DNA from: Tubiluchus corallicola
Lineage: Eukaryota > Priapulida > Priapulimorpha > Priapulimorphida > Tubiluchidae
Assembly: GCA_030141605.1 (NCBI GenBank)
Contig: JAQGDQ010000485.1
Span: 12,501-76,500 of the forward strand
Direction: 5' to 3'
Length of the DNA stretch: 64,000 bases
This document shows, one piece after another, positions 11,464 to 22,489 of this stretch. The number at the start of each line of letters is the position of its first letter. Positions within the stretch are counted from its first letter, which is position 1. The translations under genes were made by a program, and so were the position numbers. The notes below the pieces were generated by a model. The model was not told the DNA's origin and made no database searches. It saw only the letters and a list, made by a program, of their open reading frames with translations.

Positions 11464-11947
11464 TCTATAATATATCTATAAATATGCACCATTTGCGGCG
11501 ATCTATACATCAAACGAAAGGTCTTGATCTAGTGTCGTGCCATTGGGGGTTTATTTTTCGAATCGGGCCCACCGGGACGAACGGGGGGCGAAAAACCTCC
11601 AAAAATGGCCATTTTCGGCCTTTTTTTGCAAAAGTTATACGTCTGAGATCTGAAGAACGGGAACGGAAAGAGGGCGGAGGAAGAACAGGGCTACACGATG
11701 ATGTGGGCTGTATTTTAGTACATGTCCACTAAGAGGAGTGACGACGAGTTAATTTTCGCTTGGAAAACTGCTGACGCAAATCCATTGTTGTGACGTCATC
11801 TATTATACTCTGTCCATAATCTTATAACTTTAATTCAGTAAAACCTGCTACTGGCTTTGCCTTGTAAATGAGGACTGCGTAGGATGTTCGCGCATTATTG
11901 ATTATAAGTCTATTTACACGCAAATTTTTTTGCGGGGCCTTTGCTAG
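11464..11947 (+). mobile_element. Helitron-like non-autonomous element (candidate)
   Basis: The 3' end has a short hairpin (CGCAAA ... TTTGCG, about 11921-11936) followed by about 8 bases and CTAG at 11944-11947, then T, matching the hairpin-CTRR | T rule for Helitrons. A candidate 5' end TCTATAATATATC lies at 11464. The last ~180 bases recur at 40505-40674 with the same hairpin and CTAG. There is no Rep/helicase coding capacity. The 3' end is better supported than the 5' end. Confidence 0.5.
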
Positions 11948-12627
11948 TATATAATAACAAAAATCTATAATTACCTAAGCCGAAGTTTGTATGACCACGC
12001 AAACTAACTGAGAATCAGATTTCTACAGTATATCTGCCGTGGATGTTTTACATACAATAGAAGCAAGAGATTGCTCTTTTTGCAACTTGGCTGAATTGAA
12101 CGAAATCTTAACATTTATCATGCAGGATTAACTACGTACAAATAATTTATGGCGTTTTAAGCACAAGAAACATCTTAATTAAATCATAAGAAATCATTAT
12201 TAAAGTTAATGATTCTCATTATTTCCGTCATTTATTGCTTTGTTTCTTTCCCTTGGTACATGTATCTGTGTTGGCTAACTTATGGCTATACAAAAATGGT
12301 TACTGGTGCGTCACAAATTGGCCTAAATCTACGATGGGGCACAAAGTGCGGGGAGCATGCCTTTTGCCCATTTTCGTATCAAGACGTGTTCTCGCGTTTA
12401 AGTGCAAAAATTCTTACGAGAATGTTTTGCAAAGCTTACAATCTTGTTGACAAATACGATGATACACTGTAGTGGGTTTCTGTGCCAATAATTACAGCCA
12501 TTGCCTACCTTTGTGCCTGCTCTGCTTACCTAACCACCACGCGACATCAACATGCTTATGGTAAGTCTAATATAACGGAGTATACATTTAAAGTAAAATA
12601 GTCTAAAACGGCTTTCTCTTTTTTCAG

Positions 12628-12745
12628 GAAGATTAAGTTCTACTATATGGGAGAGGTGATGGTGTATGTTTTGGGAGCTTGTCTGTTCACAGCAGGTGTG
12701 ATACTTTATGTAAGACAAGATCGAAGCAAACAGACTACAGTATAA
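12628..12745 (+). CDS. Two-pass small membrane protein, exon 2 (C terminus)
   Basis: A pyrimidine tract and CAG (tctcttttttcag) precede 12628. The frame starts in the phase needed by exon 1 and reads KIKFYYMGEVMVYVLGACLF..., with a membrane segment at about residues 69-88 of the joined protein, then a basic tail (VRQDRSKQTTV) and TAA at 12743-12745. Exon 1 plus exon 2 gives 303 nt, 100 codons plus stop. A possible internal exon at about 12497-12560 (ttacag ... gtaagt) would keep phase but encodes an unconvincing His/Cys/Leu-rich segment, so I left it out. A 5' splice site at 12760 suggests a 3'-UTR intron. Confidence 0.65.
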
Positions 12746-13138
12746 GATCACGCTAAAAGGTAAGTAAGTTATAATTGATAGCAAGTGTAATTTGCAAAAA
12801 CATAACAGAAAACAAATTCAGATTCTAACAGTCTTCTGATAAAATTGTCAGCTGCTAAAAATAAGTACAATTTTTTGATATTTTTACCTAAACGTGACTA
12901 ACTAAAATCCATATAAATGACCGGTCAGATAAAAATTAAGCATATTGAAAATATAGGACAGTTTATAATTGTATGTTATAATGTCATCCATAATAATTGT
13001 AACAATTTTGTTGTTTAATGGGCGCAAAAGTAAGCCGAAAAATGTGCAGCCTTCGCGTATTATAATTAATGTAATAAAAACTTAATTCATTAATTAAGTA
13101 ATAAAAACCATAATTAACTAGGTTTTCGTTTTTTCCAG

Positions 13139-13675
13139 ATCTTTGAAGTTAAGTGGAATTTGTAAATAGAGACAAGACAAGGGAATATACTTCCGCGTCC
13201 CATGCCGTGAAAAACTTGTCATTACGTTTCCATATTATTCTTAGTTGTGATTTAATATACCTAAAACAATAATTATATATAGTGTATACTTCTATTGCTT
13301 TGGGTTTTCATAGGTTAAATTTGCGACCAAGTAAAAGGGTTAAATTTTACTGACTATATTCGCCCACACGATTTTCTGGTAGCATACAAAGTTTTATCTG
13401 TGTCTGCATGTAATGGTTCTATTGGATGGCATGGTCGCAGCTGCTAATTACGTGCTGCCATCCACCGGCCTTTTCTGACAACATCGCTTATTTCGTAATT
13501 ATTTAGTGATCTCAACGACATGTTAATTACCAAGTAACTGATATTAGTACATTTGTTAGTATTACTTGTAATGAGTATAATTGTGTATGGTATGTACTGT
13601 AAGCATATGACTTGCAAATTTGCTTTTATAGTTGATAAGTTTTAGTGAGTTAATAAAATTTTAATACAGTATAGT
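13139..13675 (+). other. Probable 3'-UTR terminal exon of the membrane-protein gene
   Basis: A strong acceptor (gttttttccag) ends at 13138, pairing with the donor after 12759 (AAAAG|gtaagt) just behind the stop codon. AATAAA at 13652-13657 follows about 510 nt later. This is inference from splice and polyadenylation signals only. Confidence 0.45.
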
Positions 13676-13923
13676 CTCAAGCTGACATGCATATCATATA
13701 TACATTATTGTAATCGTACAATTATTAGTACATATAAGTATGTTGATAAGTACGTATAAGCATAATAACTTAGGTGCTGCATGATCTTCAACACATGAGA
13801 TAGTCAACAAAGTGGCGAAAAAATGAAACACAAGTACAAAGTTGCCAAAGAGACTTCCTGAACTATGAAAAATGATCGCTCTTCAATCCCAGAGGCTGTG
13901 ACTTTCATGTGTATGCATGCTAC

Positions 13924-14269
13924 TGTTGTGTTTTGTTTCTCTCGGAAGGCTCGTAGAAAAAACCAGAAAACACTTCCTCAAATTAAACTAGTTTATTAAG
14001 CGAGAATTCTACAACACAAAAGTACGAAGGAACGAGAAATGATTACACTAAACGTGAAAATCTGGAAAACGTTTAAGTATATCTGAAAATGTAAGTATAT
14101 GTCTGTGCGAGATCTGCGTGTGTCCTGTGTGCCCCCGTGTCAACGGCCTGCTGTGCCATATATAGCGCGCTGAAGAAACTTCCAGAAGTAATATTCGAGA
14201 ACATTCCAGACGGTAAGACGATCATTCCATGTAATGTAATTCTAATAGATGCCAGTGATCTCCACAACA
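13924..14269 (-). mobile_element. Solo LTR, copy 3
   Basis: Same family as 8007-8374: TGTTGTGTTTTGTTTC to CTCCACAACA, minus-strand TATA box near 14158 and AATAAA near 13990. Flanking pentamers differ. It lies about 300 bp beyond the 3' end of the 21-finger frame. Confidence 0.9.
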
Positions 14270-14570
14270 CATAACAACTTAATTATCTTATTTATGGGAT
14301 TAGTTTCCTTATCAGAAGTAACTTTAATTAGCGTAGCAATGTATCGATTGGAAAAGTGCATGTACTGCAGTACAAAAAACTATTATCGCAATATAAAGTG
14401 CAGGCCTAGGATAATTAACTTTGACCCAGAAACAGTAACAGTATCTAGTAAGAATGATTTTTATTCAAAATGTTAAACTACACAATAATCATAATACATG
14501 TAAACATCAATAGATTCATTTTACAGCGAGAAAAATAAATTTTAAGAAGTATTGTCATGCCTTCTGCACT

Positions 14571-15470
14571 CTACCTAGCTGAATGTCCTTTTAAATGTTT
14601 TTCAAGCTGATATTTATAAGAAAAATTTGCACTGCAAAGCACACATTTGAAAGGCCTGCTGCTAGGCCTGTGAATTCGTAGATGTCGATTCAAAAGCCTA
14701 TGCCCAACAAAAGCTGCTTTACATATATTGCACTTGTAAGGCTTTTCACCTGTGTGGGTCATCTTATGGTTTTTTAAGGCACACTATTTAGAAAATCTAG
14801 AAGTACATTGGTCACATTTGTATGGCTTTTCTCCTGTGTGTGTTATTAGGTGGCGTTTCAAGTGCGTGAAACACTTGGCAGTAACACCACAATAATCACA
14901 CAAATAAGGCTTGCAATTATCACCTTTTGCGCCCACTGAATGCCGTTTTACAGAATGCAACTCTAGGTTCTTCGAAGAAACAAAAGTGGCAGAACATTGA
15001 GCACACTTATAAGGTTTTTCCGGCTTTACACCTGTATGTCTTTTTATATGTCGCCACAGATAATCTGATCGTGTAAAGGCTAAATCACACTGACTGCATT
15101 TGTAAAGGTTTCCCCCCATATGAATTCGCGTATGGCGCTTCAAGTACTGAGAAGAAATAAATGCTGCCTCACAAAAGTCACATTTGTATGGCTTTTCTCC
15201 TGTGTGTGTCCTCATGTGTATAGTTAAGTTGCCTAACTGGTTGTAAGCCATGTCACATATGCTACATTTGAATGGCTTCTCTCCAGTGTGAGACATCTTA
15301 TGCATTCTTAAATGATGGGACTGCGTAAAAGCAGCTTGACAAAACTCACACTTATGAGGCTTTTCTCCGGCATGGATTCTCAAATGATGCATTAGAGTGG
15401 ATCTATGGCCAAAAGATTTTTCGCACTTGTCACACTTAAAAGGTTTTGCGCCAGTGTGAACCACAAAATG
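14571..15470 (-). pseudogene. Downstream in-frame part of the 21-finger zinc-finger frame, after a premature stop
   Basis: This continues the frame of 15471-16709 without any frameshift after a TAA at 15471-15473. It encodes fingers 11b to 21 with standard TGEKP-type linkers (CDKC, CEFC, CSIC, CDFC, CSQC, CAQC, CDYC, CDQC, CNIC, CVLC). A second in-frame stop, TAG at 14784-14786, falls in the helix of finger 19, and the frame then runs on to its natural TAG at 14571-14573. Both stops hit non-ligand helix positions. If translation ends at 15471 these fingers are lost; readthrough, a sequencing error or a polymorphic null allele are alternatives. Confidence 0.8.
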
Positions 15471-16709
15471 TTATTTTAGATTTGACAAATTAGTAAAATA
15501 TTTGTCACACACATTGCATTTATGTGGCTTTGTGCCCATATGAGTTCCCATGTGGTTTTTCAGCAAAAAAAATTGCTTGAATGTTTTGCCACATAAATGA
15601 CATAAGTAATCTCCTTTGATGCCCCGTGTCACATTTTCAATGCCGTCATAATCATTTGCATAATTATCATATTTAATGTTATCATTCAATAGTGGTGTAC
15701 ATGTCAATAGAGCAGGGAAACCTTTGTTAACTGATGTCTTAAAATGTATTTTCTGATGCACCGTTAAACCATGAGATGTAGCAAAAACTGCTCTGCACTC
15801 CTCACATTTATACTGAGATTCGGCAGAATGTGTTCTTCTGTGTAATTTTAGTGTTTGTAAAGCGGTAAACGCTGCATTACATTTAGTACACTTGAATGGT
15901 TTCTCTCCAGTGTGAGTTCGTTCGTGAAATTTCAGGCTGTGAGAAACAGTGAAGCTTGCCTCGCACTGACTACACTTAAATGGTCGTTCGCCAGTATGCG
16001 TCCGTTTAAGCACTTTTAAAGTTTGCAAGGCTGTGAAAGTTGCCCCACATTCTGTGCATTTAAATGGTTTTTCACCTGTATGAGTTCTTAAATGATACTT
16101 TAAACTGTGTGAAGCAGTAAAAGCAGCCCCACATTCAGTACACTTGAATGGTTTATGACCAGAATGAGTTCTCATGTGATGTTTCAAACTGTGTAAAGCA
16201 GTAAAAGCTGCCTCACATTTATCACACTTGTATGGCTTTTCGCCCGTGTGTATTCTCCTATGTGCTTTTAAACTGTGTGGAACGCTAAAAGCTGCGCCAC
16301 ATTCGAAGCACAAATATGGTTTCTCACCGGTATGACTGCGCATGTGAACTCTCAAGAGGTCAGGACGTGTGAAGGTCGCCGCACAATTATTGCATTTAAA
16401 TGGCTGCTCGTCTTGATGAAGTTCTCGTGCGTGAAGCCTAAACGCTTTAACAGAGCTAAATGCTGAATCACATGATTTGCATTGAAAACTCTGAGTTTTT
16501 ATCACAGATGCACTCGATGATTCACTCTTTGCGATAAACGTCTTGGCAAATGAGTTAGTTGTAGTGGAAATAGCTTCAGTATTTAACTCACAGTTCATTG
16601 CAACTGCTGGTTTGATGCCAGTCGAATAAACATCTAAACGTGTCATCTCATCTTCTATAAATTCTTCCTGTTTTACTGTTACATAACTAGTGTCCTCCAT
16701 TTTCCACAT
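15471..16709 (-). CDS. Multi-C2H2 zinc-finger protein (412 aa as read; frame continues after the stop)
   Basis: Presumed nuclear DNA-binding protein. ATG at 16709 (or the better-placed ATG at 16700, MEDTSY) follows a splice acceptor (tttcaattttag) by about 20-30 nt. The N-terminal ~75 residues contain a SUMO-type motif VKQE (12-15). Nine C2H2 fingers follow at about residues 76-325; finger 6 (CTECGATFTALQTLKVLKRTH) has Leu in place of the first zinc-binding His. After a ~50-residue spacer come finger 10 and the start of finger 11, which is cut by TAA in its helix (NLSNLK-stop). It lacks the CTAC...HTRTWH module of the other genes here, so it belongs to a separate group. A gene truncated to 10 complete fingers, or a pseudogene, are both possible. 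Confidence 0.75.
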   Translation of the reverse strand: MWKMEDTSYVTVKQEEFIEDEMTRLDVYSTGIKPAVAMNCELNTEAISTTTNSFAKTFIAKSESSSASVIKTQSFQCKSCDSAFSSVKAFRLHARELHQDEQPFKCNNCAATFTRPDLLRVHMRSHTGEKPYLCFECGAAFSVPHSLKAHRRIHTGEKPYKCDKCEAAFTALHSLKHHMRTHSGHKPFKCTECGAAFTASHSLKYHLRTHTGEKPFKCTECGATFTALQTLKVLKRTHTGERPFKCSQCEASFTVSHSLKFHERTHTGEKPFKCTKCNAAFTALQTLKLHRRTHSAESQYKCEECRAVFATSHGLTVHQKIHFKTSVNKGFPALLTCTPLLNDNIKYDNYANDYDGIENVTRGIKGDYLCHLCGKTFKQFFLLKNHMGTHMGTKPHKCNVCDKYFTNLSNLK

Positions 16710-17540
16710 GTGCTGGTATGGAAACTGTTCTAAAATTGAAAACTATATCTTATCAATACAGCAAAAGATCACGGGAATATAGCACACAAAGATGGTTAGG
16801 AAGACAAGGAAGACAGGATGGTTTTTCATATACTACCCGATTTTCAAGTACGGTCAAAAGTATACATTTTAACATCAATAATAATGTACCACCAACAGCG
16901 CTGTTGTGGTACACAACGACATGGTAACGGCTCCACAGTACAGTGAGACAACACACAGCAAGTACGGGCAAGCTACACATGGGACTGTCAACCAAGCGCG
17001 AGCATTCCACATTGTGAATGAGATAATTTCGCATAACCAAAATATGTGCAGCTTGCAAAACAAAACCGTGGGTAAGTCGGCATAGTTAAAACTACGTTAC
17101 GGTGCTTCAAAGTAGAAAGCACCAAAAATTTGGTGAAAATGTTGATTTTTAAATTTTATGAAAACAAATGCCAAACATATTGGATTTTATACTCTAGCAT
17201 CAAATTATCAGGAAAGTGGTCGGGAACAATAAAAATACAATTTTATAAATCCTTACTCACTTTTCTGTCTTGAAACTACAACTACAATAGAGAAAACATT
17301 GTATTTTCTAACTCCGATTGTAGCTCGTGAAAGTAGCCATTTTGAATCGGGTTTTTTCTGTTGACAAGACCAGATCTAGGCCAGGAAGAGCCATCTACTG
17401 GATTTAAACGTAACTTCAATTTGCTCTTGTAAAGTCCATAGCTACAACACTTTCGTGCGGTTGCTAAGTGTTTTGTAGAGACCCAACAAAAAACAATGGC
17501 TGACTTTAACAACGATTTTCTCAAGATTAGGTTTTTGAGT
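16710..17540. other. Upstream region of the 21-finger frame plus a partial hAT-MITE-like repeat
   Basis: The splice acceptor for the minus-strand coding exon is at 16730-16731 (plus-strand ct). From about 17070 to 17330 the sequence (agttaaaactacgtta...) resembles the interior of the hAT-type MITE at 19543-19934, without clear ends. No gene is seen. Confidence 0.4.
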
Positions 17541-18332
17541 CCGTAGCCTGCACCTCAACTTCAATGTAAATTATCTCAGCTTAGAAATAACATAGAGCGA
17601 TGAGCTTGGTATCAAAATGATCCTCATGAAACCGAGATTCAGGGTGTATGAATAACTAGAAAAGCTCATTATTGCCGACTTATGGACAATTTTGCTATGC
17701 AAGCACATATATAATCATCATCGTATGGCGGTTACGTCTATAATGTACACTGAGCAGGCAGAATTCTATAATAAAAGAACACCACGCTCAAGACAGGTAA
17801 ACACAGCAATAACCCAACAAGAAGCTAAACACTTTTTCAGAATTTCACTCCACCTGTTGTAGGCATTAAGGTATCAACATTTATTAGAGCATTCCATTAA
17901 AAAACTAAAGACTAGAAAGAAAACTAAACACTACAATGAAATTATGTTTCGTCAACTTTCGTGATCAGCATTGCGCAAAAACAGGCAAGCTTCATCTCAC
18001 GTATGCGGTTTCCGTTTTACAAAGCAGAGATAATTTTCCGCGACCAACACATCGTGATCTGGAGGAGTCCGTGCCTGAACTGCACATTGGTCTACTGAAA
18101 ACAGCTTTTCCACAGCAATAATATTCACAAATATGTATTTACTTATTATATTTACACTTAATTTGACTTAACAGGTTACTCTAATAAACTTCAGCTTACA
18201 GACTAACTTCATAAACAAATAGGCCTATGTTATAGTGTTGTTACTTTCTCTGAAAACATGTTCTCAAAAAATGGAACGCTGATGATTACGGGATAAAAAA
18301 GGATAAAAAAACAGCAATTTTTTTATCATACA

Positions 18333-18640
18333 TGTGTCCGCCTTAGCAGCCAAAAAGTGCTTTTCCGACTTGGCAGATGTGCTAAATTGATTTCCACAAA
18401 AACCCAATTTCATCACAATTAATTAGTGAGACTAGATTACACAGGAAGAATATCTTTACATTTAATCTTCTTGGCTATTTTTTATTATACGTGTCCACGT
18501 TAGCAGCTTAAAAGTGCTTTTTGGGAGATGTGCTAAATTGATTTCCACAAAAACCCAATTTCATCGCAATTAATTAGTGAGACTAGATTAAACAGAAAGA
18601 ATATCAACATTTAATCTTCCTGGCTATTGTTTTGAACATG
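18333..18640 (+). repeat. Two tandem ~155-bp copies
   Basis: Copy 1 (about 18333-18480) and copy 2 (about 18490-18632) share long identical runs such as tgctaaattgatttccac and ttaattagtgagactag. They differ by small indels. No coding frame. Confidence 0.8.
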
Positions 18641-18679
18641 TTGATTCACCGACACAGGCCAGTAGAATGAACTGAAGTA

Positions 18680-19290
18680 CTTTATTTATACCAAGTATAA
18701 GATAAAATGCACAGATCTTAAAGCACAAGATGAGGATCTATGCGTGGACATATCAACTTTGAGTAAAACTAATACTGTTCTATTTGCTGTAACCTATCGC
18801 CATCCAAATACTCCAACTCGGTGATTTTATGATCAATTAGAACACCTACTTAGAGCCATTTTCCAACAAAACAAACTTGCTATAAGGGTGGAGATATCAA
18901 TATCAATTTATTGCAAGGCGTAGAGCGAGCTTCAATCTTCAATTATCTAAACATGTTGCTTTCTAGCCAATTTTACCCTCTAATTAACAGGCCAACTAAA
19001 ATCACCCATTCGACTAGTATATTAATTGACAATGTTTATACAAATAATCTTGTTAATCCATTGATTTGAGCTATAGTTTAAGAAATATCAGATCATCTAC
19101 CCATCTTTGCAATTGTTAAACATTCAAATTTGTGTAGGGAGGAAAATACCAAAACTATTCGAATTAAATCATACTTTAACAATGCTTAGTTTGAAAATCT
19201 TGTAAGCGCAGCAATGGCCGATGCAATTTTTTCGAGTTTACATGCCAATGAAGCTTTTAATACGGCCTTTGAGAAGTTTGCTGAAAACTA
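18680..19290 (+). pseudogene. LINE endonuclease (EEP/APE) domain remnant
   Basis: Conceptual translation, with several stops and frameshifts, gives the central and C-terminal part of the apurinic endonuclease-like domain of a CR1/L2-like LINE: a stretch like VTYRHPN, the GGDININLL motif near 18890 that carries active-site residues, then PLINRPTKIT, S-x-LIDNVYTNN and the C-terminal SDHLPIFAIV motif near 19095. The family cuts target DNA to prime reverse transcription. No long open frame survives, so this is an old fragment. Confidence 0.75.
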
Positions 19291-19542
19291 ATTAGAACGG
19301 AATGTCTGTATTCATACAGCATTATATTTTTTGTAACTGCTATCCATATTGCACGTTGTTTAATCAACTTCTATTAAATAGCTTCCAAGACTGTTGATCT
19401 AGGAATCTGCTCCGGAATTTAAAGCTAATCAAAACTGACGAAGCATATAACGAAGAAAAACCTTCCATCAATATAACAGTTGTGAGGTAGTATCCACAAT
19501 ATGGTTCAATTGTCTTTAGGAACATCAAATTTGCAATGCATA

Positions 19543-19934
19543 CAGGCCCACTGAGAGGGGGTGTCAGCCAGGGTGGCACCCGGGGGCTCTTGAGCTGAGG
19601 GGGCCCACAAGCCAAATGAGGTGTACCATGAGCAAGGCAAACAAAATAAAATGTGCCCATGAGTTGACAGTTAAAACTACGTTATTCTGCTTCAGAGTAA
19701 AATGCATAAAAAATTCTGCCAAATGTAATTTTTTGTTTTTCATAAAACTCTCTTTAAAATGTTAAAGAGAATACTGAAAATTTTAATTTTATAACCCTTA
19801 CCTACTTTTCTGCCTAAAATCTGGTACAGCAGTTGTGAAAAACTAGTATTACGGACTTAGTTTAAGCATCATTACTTGGAGGAGGAGCCCAAGTTTCCTT
19901 TTACCCAGTGGCCCAAAAATCTCTTGGCGGCCTG
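19543..19934. mobile_element. hAT-type MITE with 8-bp target duplication
   Basis: The ends are CAGGCCCACTGAGAG at the left and the inverse CTCTTGGCGGCCTG at the right. The flanks AATGCATA (19535-19542) and AATGCACA (19935-19942) match at 7 of 8 positions, as expected for a hAT target duplication. 392 bp, non-coding. Part of its interior recurs at 17070-17330. Confidence 0.8.
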
Positions 19935-20161
19935 AATGCACACATTCTAACAATTTTCTCAGCAGATTTCAACTGCAACACAATTCCAACAACAAAATAA
20001 GTCGTATCATGTTCATTAGTTCAGCCGTGTTCGAGTTATCAGTGATCTACTGTTACAATATCTGTATGCTACTAAATGGATCAGTTAGAACAGGTACTGA
20101 TAGTTTTATCACATAGTCAGGAAAGATTATGCTGTTTAACACATTTTAAATTGTTTAACTC

Positions 20162-20632
20162 CAGGGAAGAGAATGACAAATTGCAAAAAACTCTGAAACA
20201 GACCGGCGGTTTTGGGGCCGCAATGGGGTTGAAATTGCAATTTTGTGACCATAGAAAGTCTCTAAGTGGACTTAAAATATCAATTACCTTGTTTCATGCA
20301 TAATTTAAAATACCCAACTATCAACGATACATGATGCCTAATTGTCTCAAAAATGCCTAAGTACTGGCCACTCCTATGCAAAAGTATATAAAAACTGTCT
20401 GCAATTGACTCAAATAACTCCACACAATTGATTCTATATTTTTATACATAGAGATATACACGTGGTTACACTGATGTACGTGATGTAAACAAAGTGACGG
20501 CCTGCCAACTAGCGGTCAGTTTGTGAAATAATGTACAGGGTAGAAATTTTCTCAATGAATTTACGCGATTTACAAAAATGACTTTACAAAAAACTCGGTA
20601 TTCCGCGTATCCACAGAAAATTCTCATCCCTG
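20162..20632 (-). mobile_element. hAT-type MITE family CAGGGATG, copy 1
   Basis: A degenerate left end CAGGGAAGAGAATGAC and right end TTCTCATCCCTG. It is oriented opposite to the copies at 38173, 42493 and 62184. Flanks share TAACTC but not a clean 8-mer. It lies just 3' of the zinc-finger gene at 20701-21921. Non-coding. Confidence 0.85.
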
Positions 20633-20700
20633 TAACTCATATAAATGTGTTGTCTACTCGTCACGCTGACTGAAAATAAGTTTATGAGTCTTCTATGTGT

Positions 20701-21921
20701 TTACGTGTCTTCTATAAGTTCAACTGTACACTTTCTTTCATGTACAAGACGTCTAGATGCGTCAGGAAATCGGTCATCGCACTTGCGGCATTTGTAAGGC
20801 CTTTCGCCCGTATGAAGTCGCATGTGCAATCGTAACGTTTGGGCAACCGGAAAGCTTTTGTCACAAATGTTGCACTTAAATGGTCGCTCCCCCGTATGCG
20901 TTTTCATGTGCCTGCGTAACGAACCCGCTTCGGTGTAACACTTGTAACACACCCTGCAACCGTATCGCTTCTCTCCCGTATGCACGACCGCGTGGTTTTT
21001 CAGAGCAGACGAACTCGCAAACGATTTCTCGCACTGGCTGCACGGAAACCGTTTTCTCCAAACACCCATGTGCTGCTCTTCGTGCTTCTTAAGGTAACTG
21101 CGTTTGCTAAATGTTTTGCCACACAGATGGCACAGGAACCGTGGCACGTTCTCCTCTTTCTGTCCACTAGTGGAAGTACAGGAACTTCCTGCACCAACTG
21201 TGTTACAACTAAACTTATCTGCTTGTTGATCTTCGCTAAGAGGCTGGGAAAATAAGTGGGCAAGGTGGCTTATGGTTGTCGCCTCTTCTGTATTTTGTGC
21301 ATCAGATTCCACTTTCACGTTCTCATTTGTAATCACATCACTGCTGGTTTCAGCATCCCATAAGTATGACACGTTCTTGTGTAAAGTTTCTGGAAATGCA
21401 TAACCATTATCATTATCTTCAATGTCAACAACAAACTTGTTGCTATGGTGTACATCTGTACCAACGTTAGCAGCAATAGCGTCAGAACCATTATCATTAT
21501 CTTCAATGTCAACAACAAACTTGTTGCTATGGTGTACATCTGTACCAACATTAGCAGCAATAGCGTCAGAACTATTATCATTATCTTCAATGTCAACAAC
21601 AAACTTGTTGCTATGGTGTACGTCTGTACCAACGTTAGCAGCAACAGCGTCAGGAACCAGACGCGGCTGGGAAATTGGTGTTAGATCTACACCAATACTT
21701 TCATCAGATGAGATAGAAATCTCGTTTTTCTTTTTAGTGGCAACAGGCACCATTAGTTCATTGCCGTCAGCATCATCAAAACAATGCTGATCTGCTTGAG
21801 CAATTTCGCTCACTAGTATTTTACAGTGCATCTGCTTCATATGTGAGACGAAGTCTGTTTCGGTCAAAAGGCATTCAGCGCAAGACATGCACTTGTAATA
21901 AATAAGCACGGTGGGTTCCAT
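20701..21921 (-). CDS. C2H2 zinc-finger protein with N-terminal CxxC...H module and in-frame 84-bp repeats (406 aa)
   Basis: Presumed nuclear DNA-binding regulator. Start ATG at 21919-21921 lies 35 nt after a splice acceptor (ttttttag at 21957). Residues 9-32 are a diverged form of the family's N-terminal module (YYKCMSCAECLLTETDFVSH...H). Residues ~91-174 are three near-identical 28-residue repeats (core AANVGTDVHHSNKFVVDIED), an acidic and His-containing stretch not seen in the paralogues. A SUMO-type VKVES motif is at 202-206. Five fingers follow (residues ~264-400): CHLC, CSQC, CRVC, CNIC and CRKC; the last ends H-x3-C. It is an outlier of the family and the only minus-strand member. Confidence 0.9.
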   Translation of the reverse strand: MEPTVLIYYKCMSCAECLLTETDFVSHMKQMHCKILVSEIAQADQHCFDDADGNELMVPVATKKKNEISISSDESIGVDLTPISQPRLVPDAVAANVGTDVHHSNKFVVDIEDNDNSSDAIAANVGTDVHHSNKFVVDIEDNDNGSDAIAANVGTDVHHSNKFVVDIEDNDNGYAFPETLHKNVSYLWDAETSSDVITNENVKVESDAQNTEEATTISHLAHLFSQPLSEDQQADKFSCNTVGAGSSCTSTSGQKEENVPRFLCHLCGKTFSKRSYLKKHEEQHMGVWRKRFPCSQCEKSFASSSALKNHAVVHTGEKRYGCRVCYKCYTEAGSLRRHMKTHTGERPFKCNICDKSFPVAQTLRLHMRLHTGERPYKCRKCDDRFPDASRRLVHERKCTVELIEDT

Positions 21922-21922
21922 T

Positions 21923-22430
21923 TTGTTACCTCAGCCAGCAGTTCTCAGCAAGAAAACTAAAAAAAGAAAAAGAAAAATCGATCAGTAGTAATGAGTGCAA
22001 CACAGATAGAGAGTACCTATGAAATTCAACATGGAGCACAGATCAAATTTTTGTAAACCCATTTCAGTTGACAGTTCGCAGAACGTCAATCAACCAGCGG
22101 GGATACATTCACAATGACCAATGAGGTGCTCTTATTTAGCTCTTTTAGCACTTAAAGCCTATGTGAAATATACAGGTAAAGCGTGTGTTCACGATTATTT
22201 TTGCTCTCTTTGCCACAAAAGACCTTGTGTAGCTAAAATTTGTTACTAGTAGTGAATAAAGGTGAAGTGTTGTGCTTGGGGCAAGTGTAATGCGGATGTT
22301 CGCTATTCAGAAAGATTAGGAGGAGTTTCTCCAACCCAAAAAAGACTTAGGCAAGTGTTACCATTTGATCAGAGCATGTGGGATTGTGGGAGGCCACATG
22401 GACAGTTCAACCCATAAAAATTAATAAAAC
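21923..22430. other. Upstream region of the minus-strand zinc-finger gene
   Basis: The 3' splice site for the coding exon lies at about 21957-21958. Beyond this I see no exon, promoter element or transposon end. Confidence 0.4.
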
Positions 22431-22489
22431 TTGTGCTGTCTGCTCAAAGAGATTTTTTCTAATGTTTTATTATTACACTGCACTATTAT

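Noticed and set aside
12497-12560. Extra internal exon of the membrane-protein gene
   Set aside because: Splice sites and phase are acceptable, but it encodes a His/Cys/Leu-rich segment without plausibility and exon 1 joins exon 2 in phase without it.
20162-20303. Short protein frame containing NDKLQKTLKQT
   Set aside because: It lies wholly in the hAT-type MITE and recurs in the other copies; the element has no conserved coding frame.
21333-21790. Opposite-strand and shifted frames with three repeats of about 28 residues
   Set aside because: Shadows of the in-frame 84-bp repeats of the real minus-strand zinc-finger gene.
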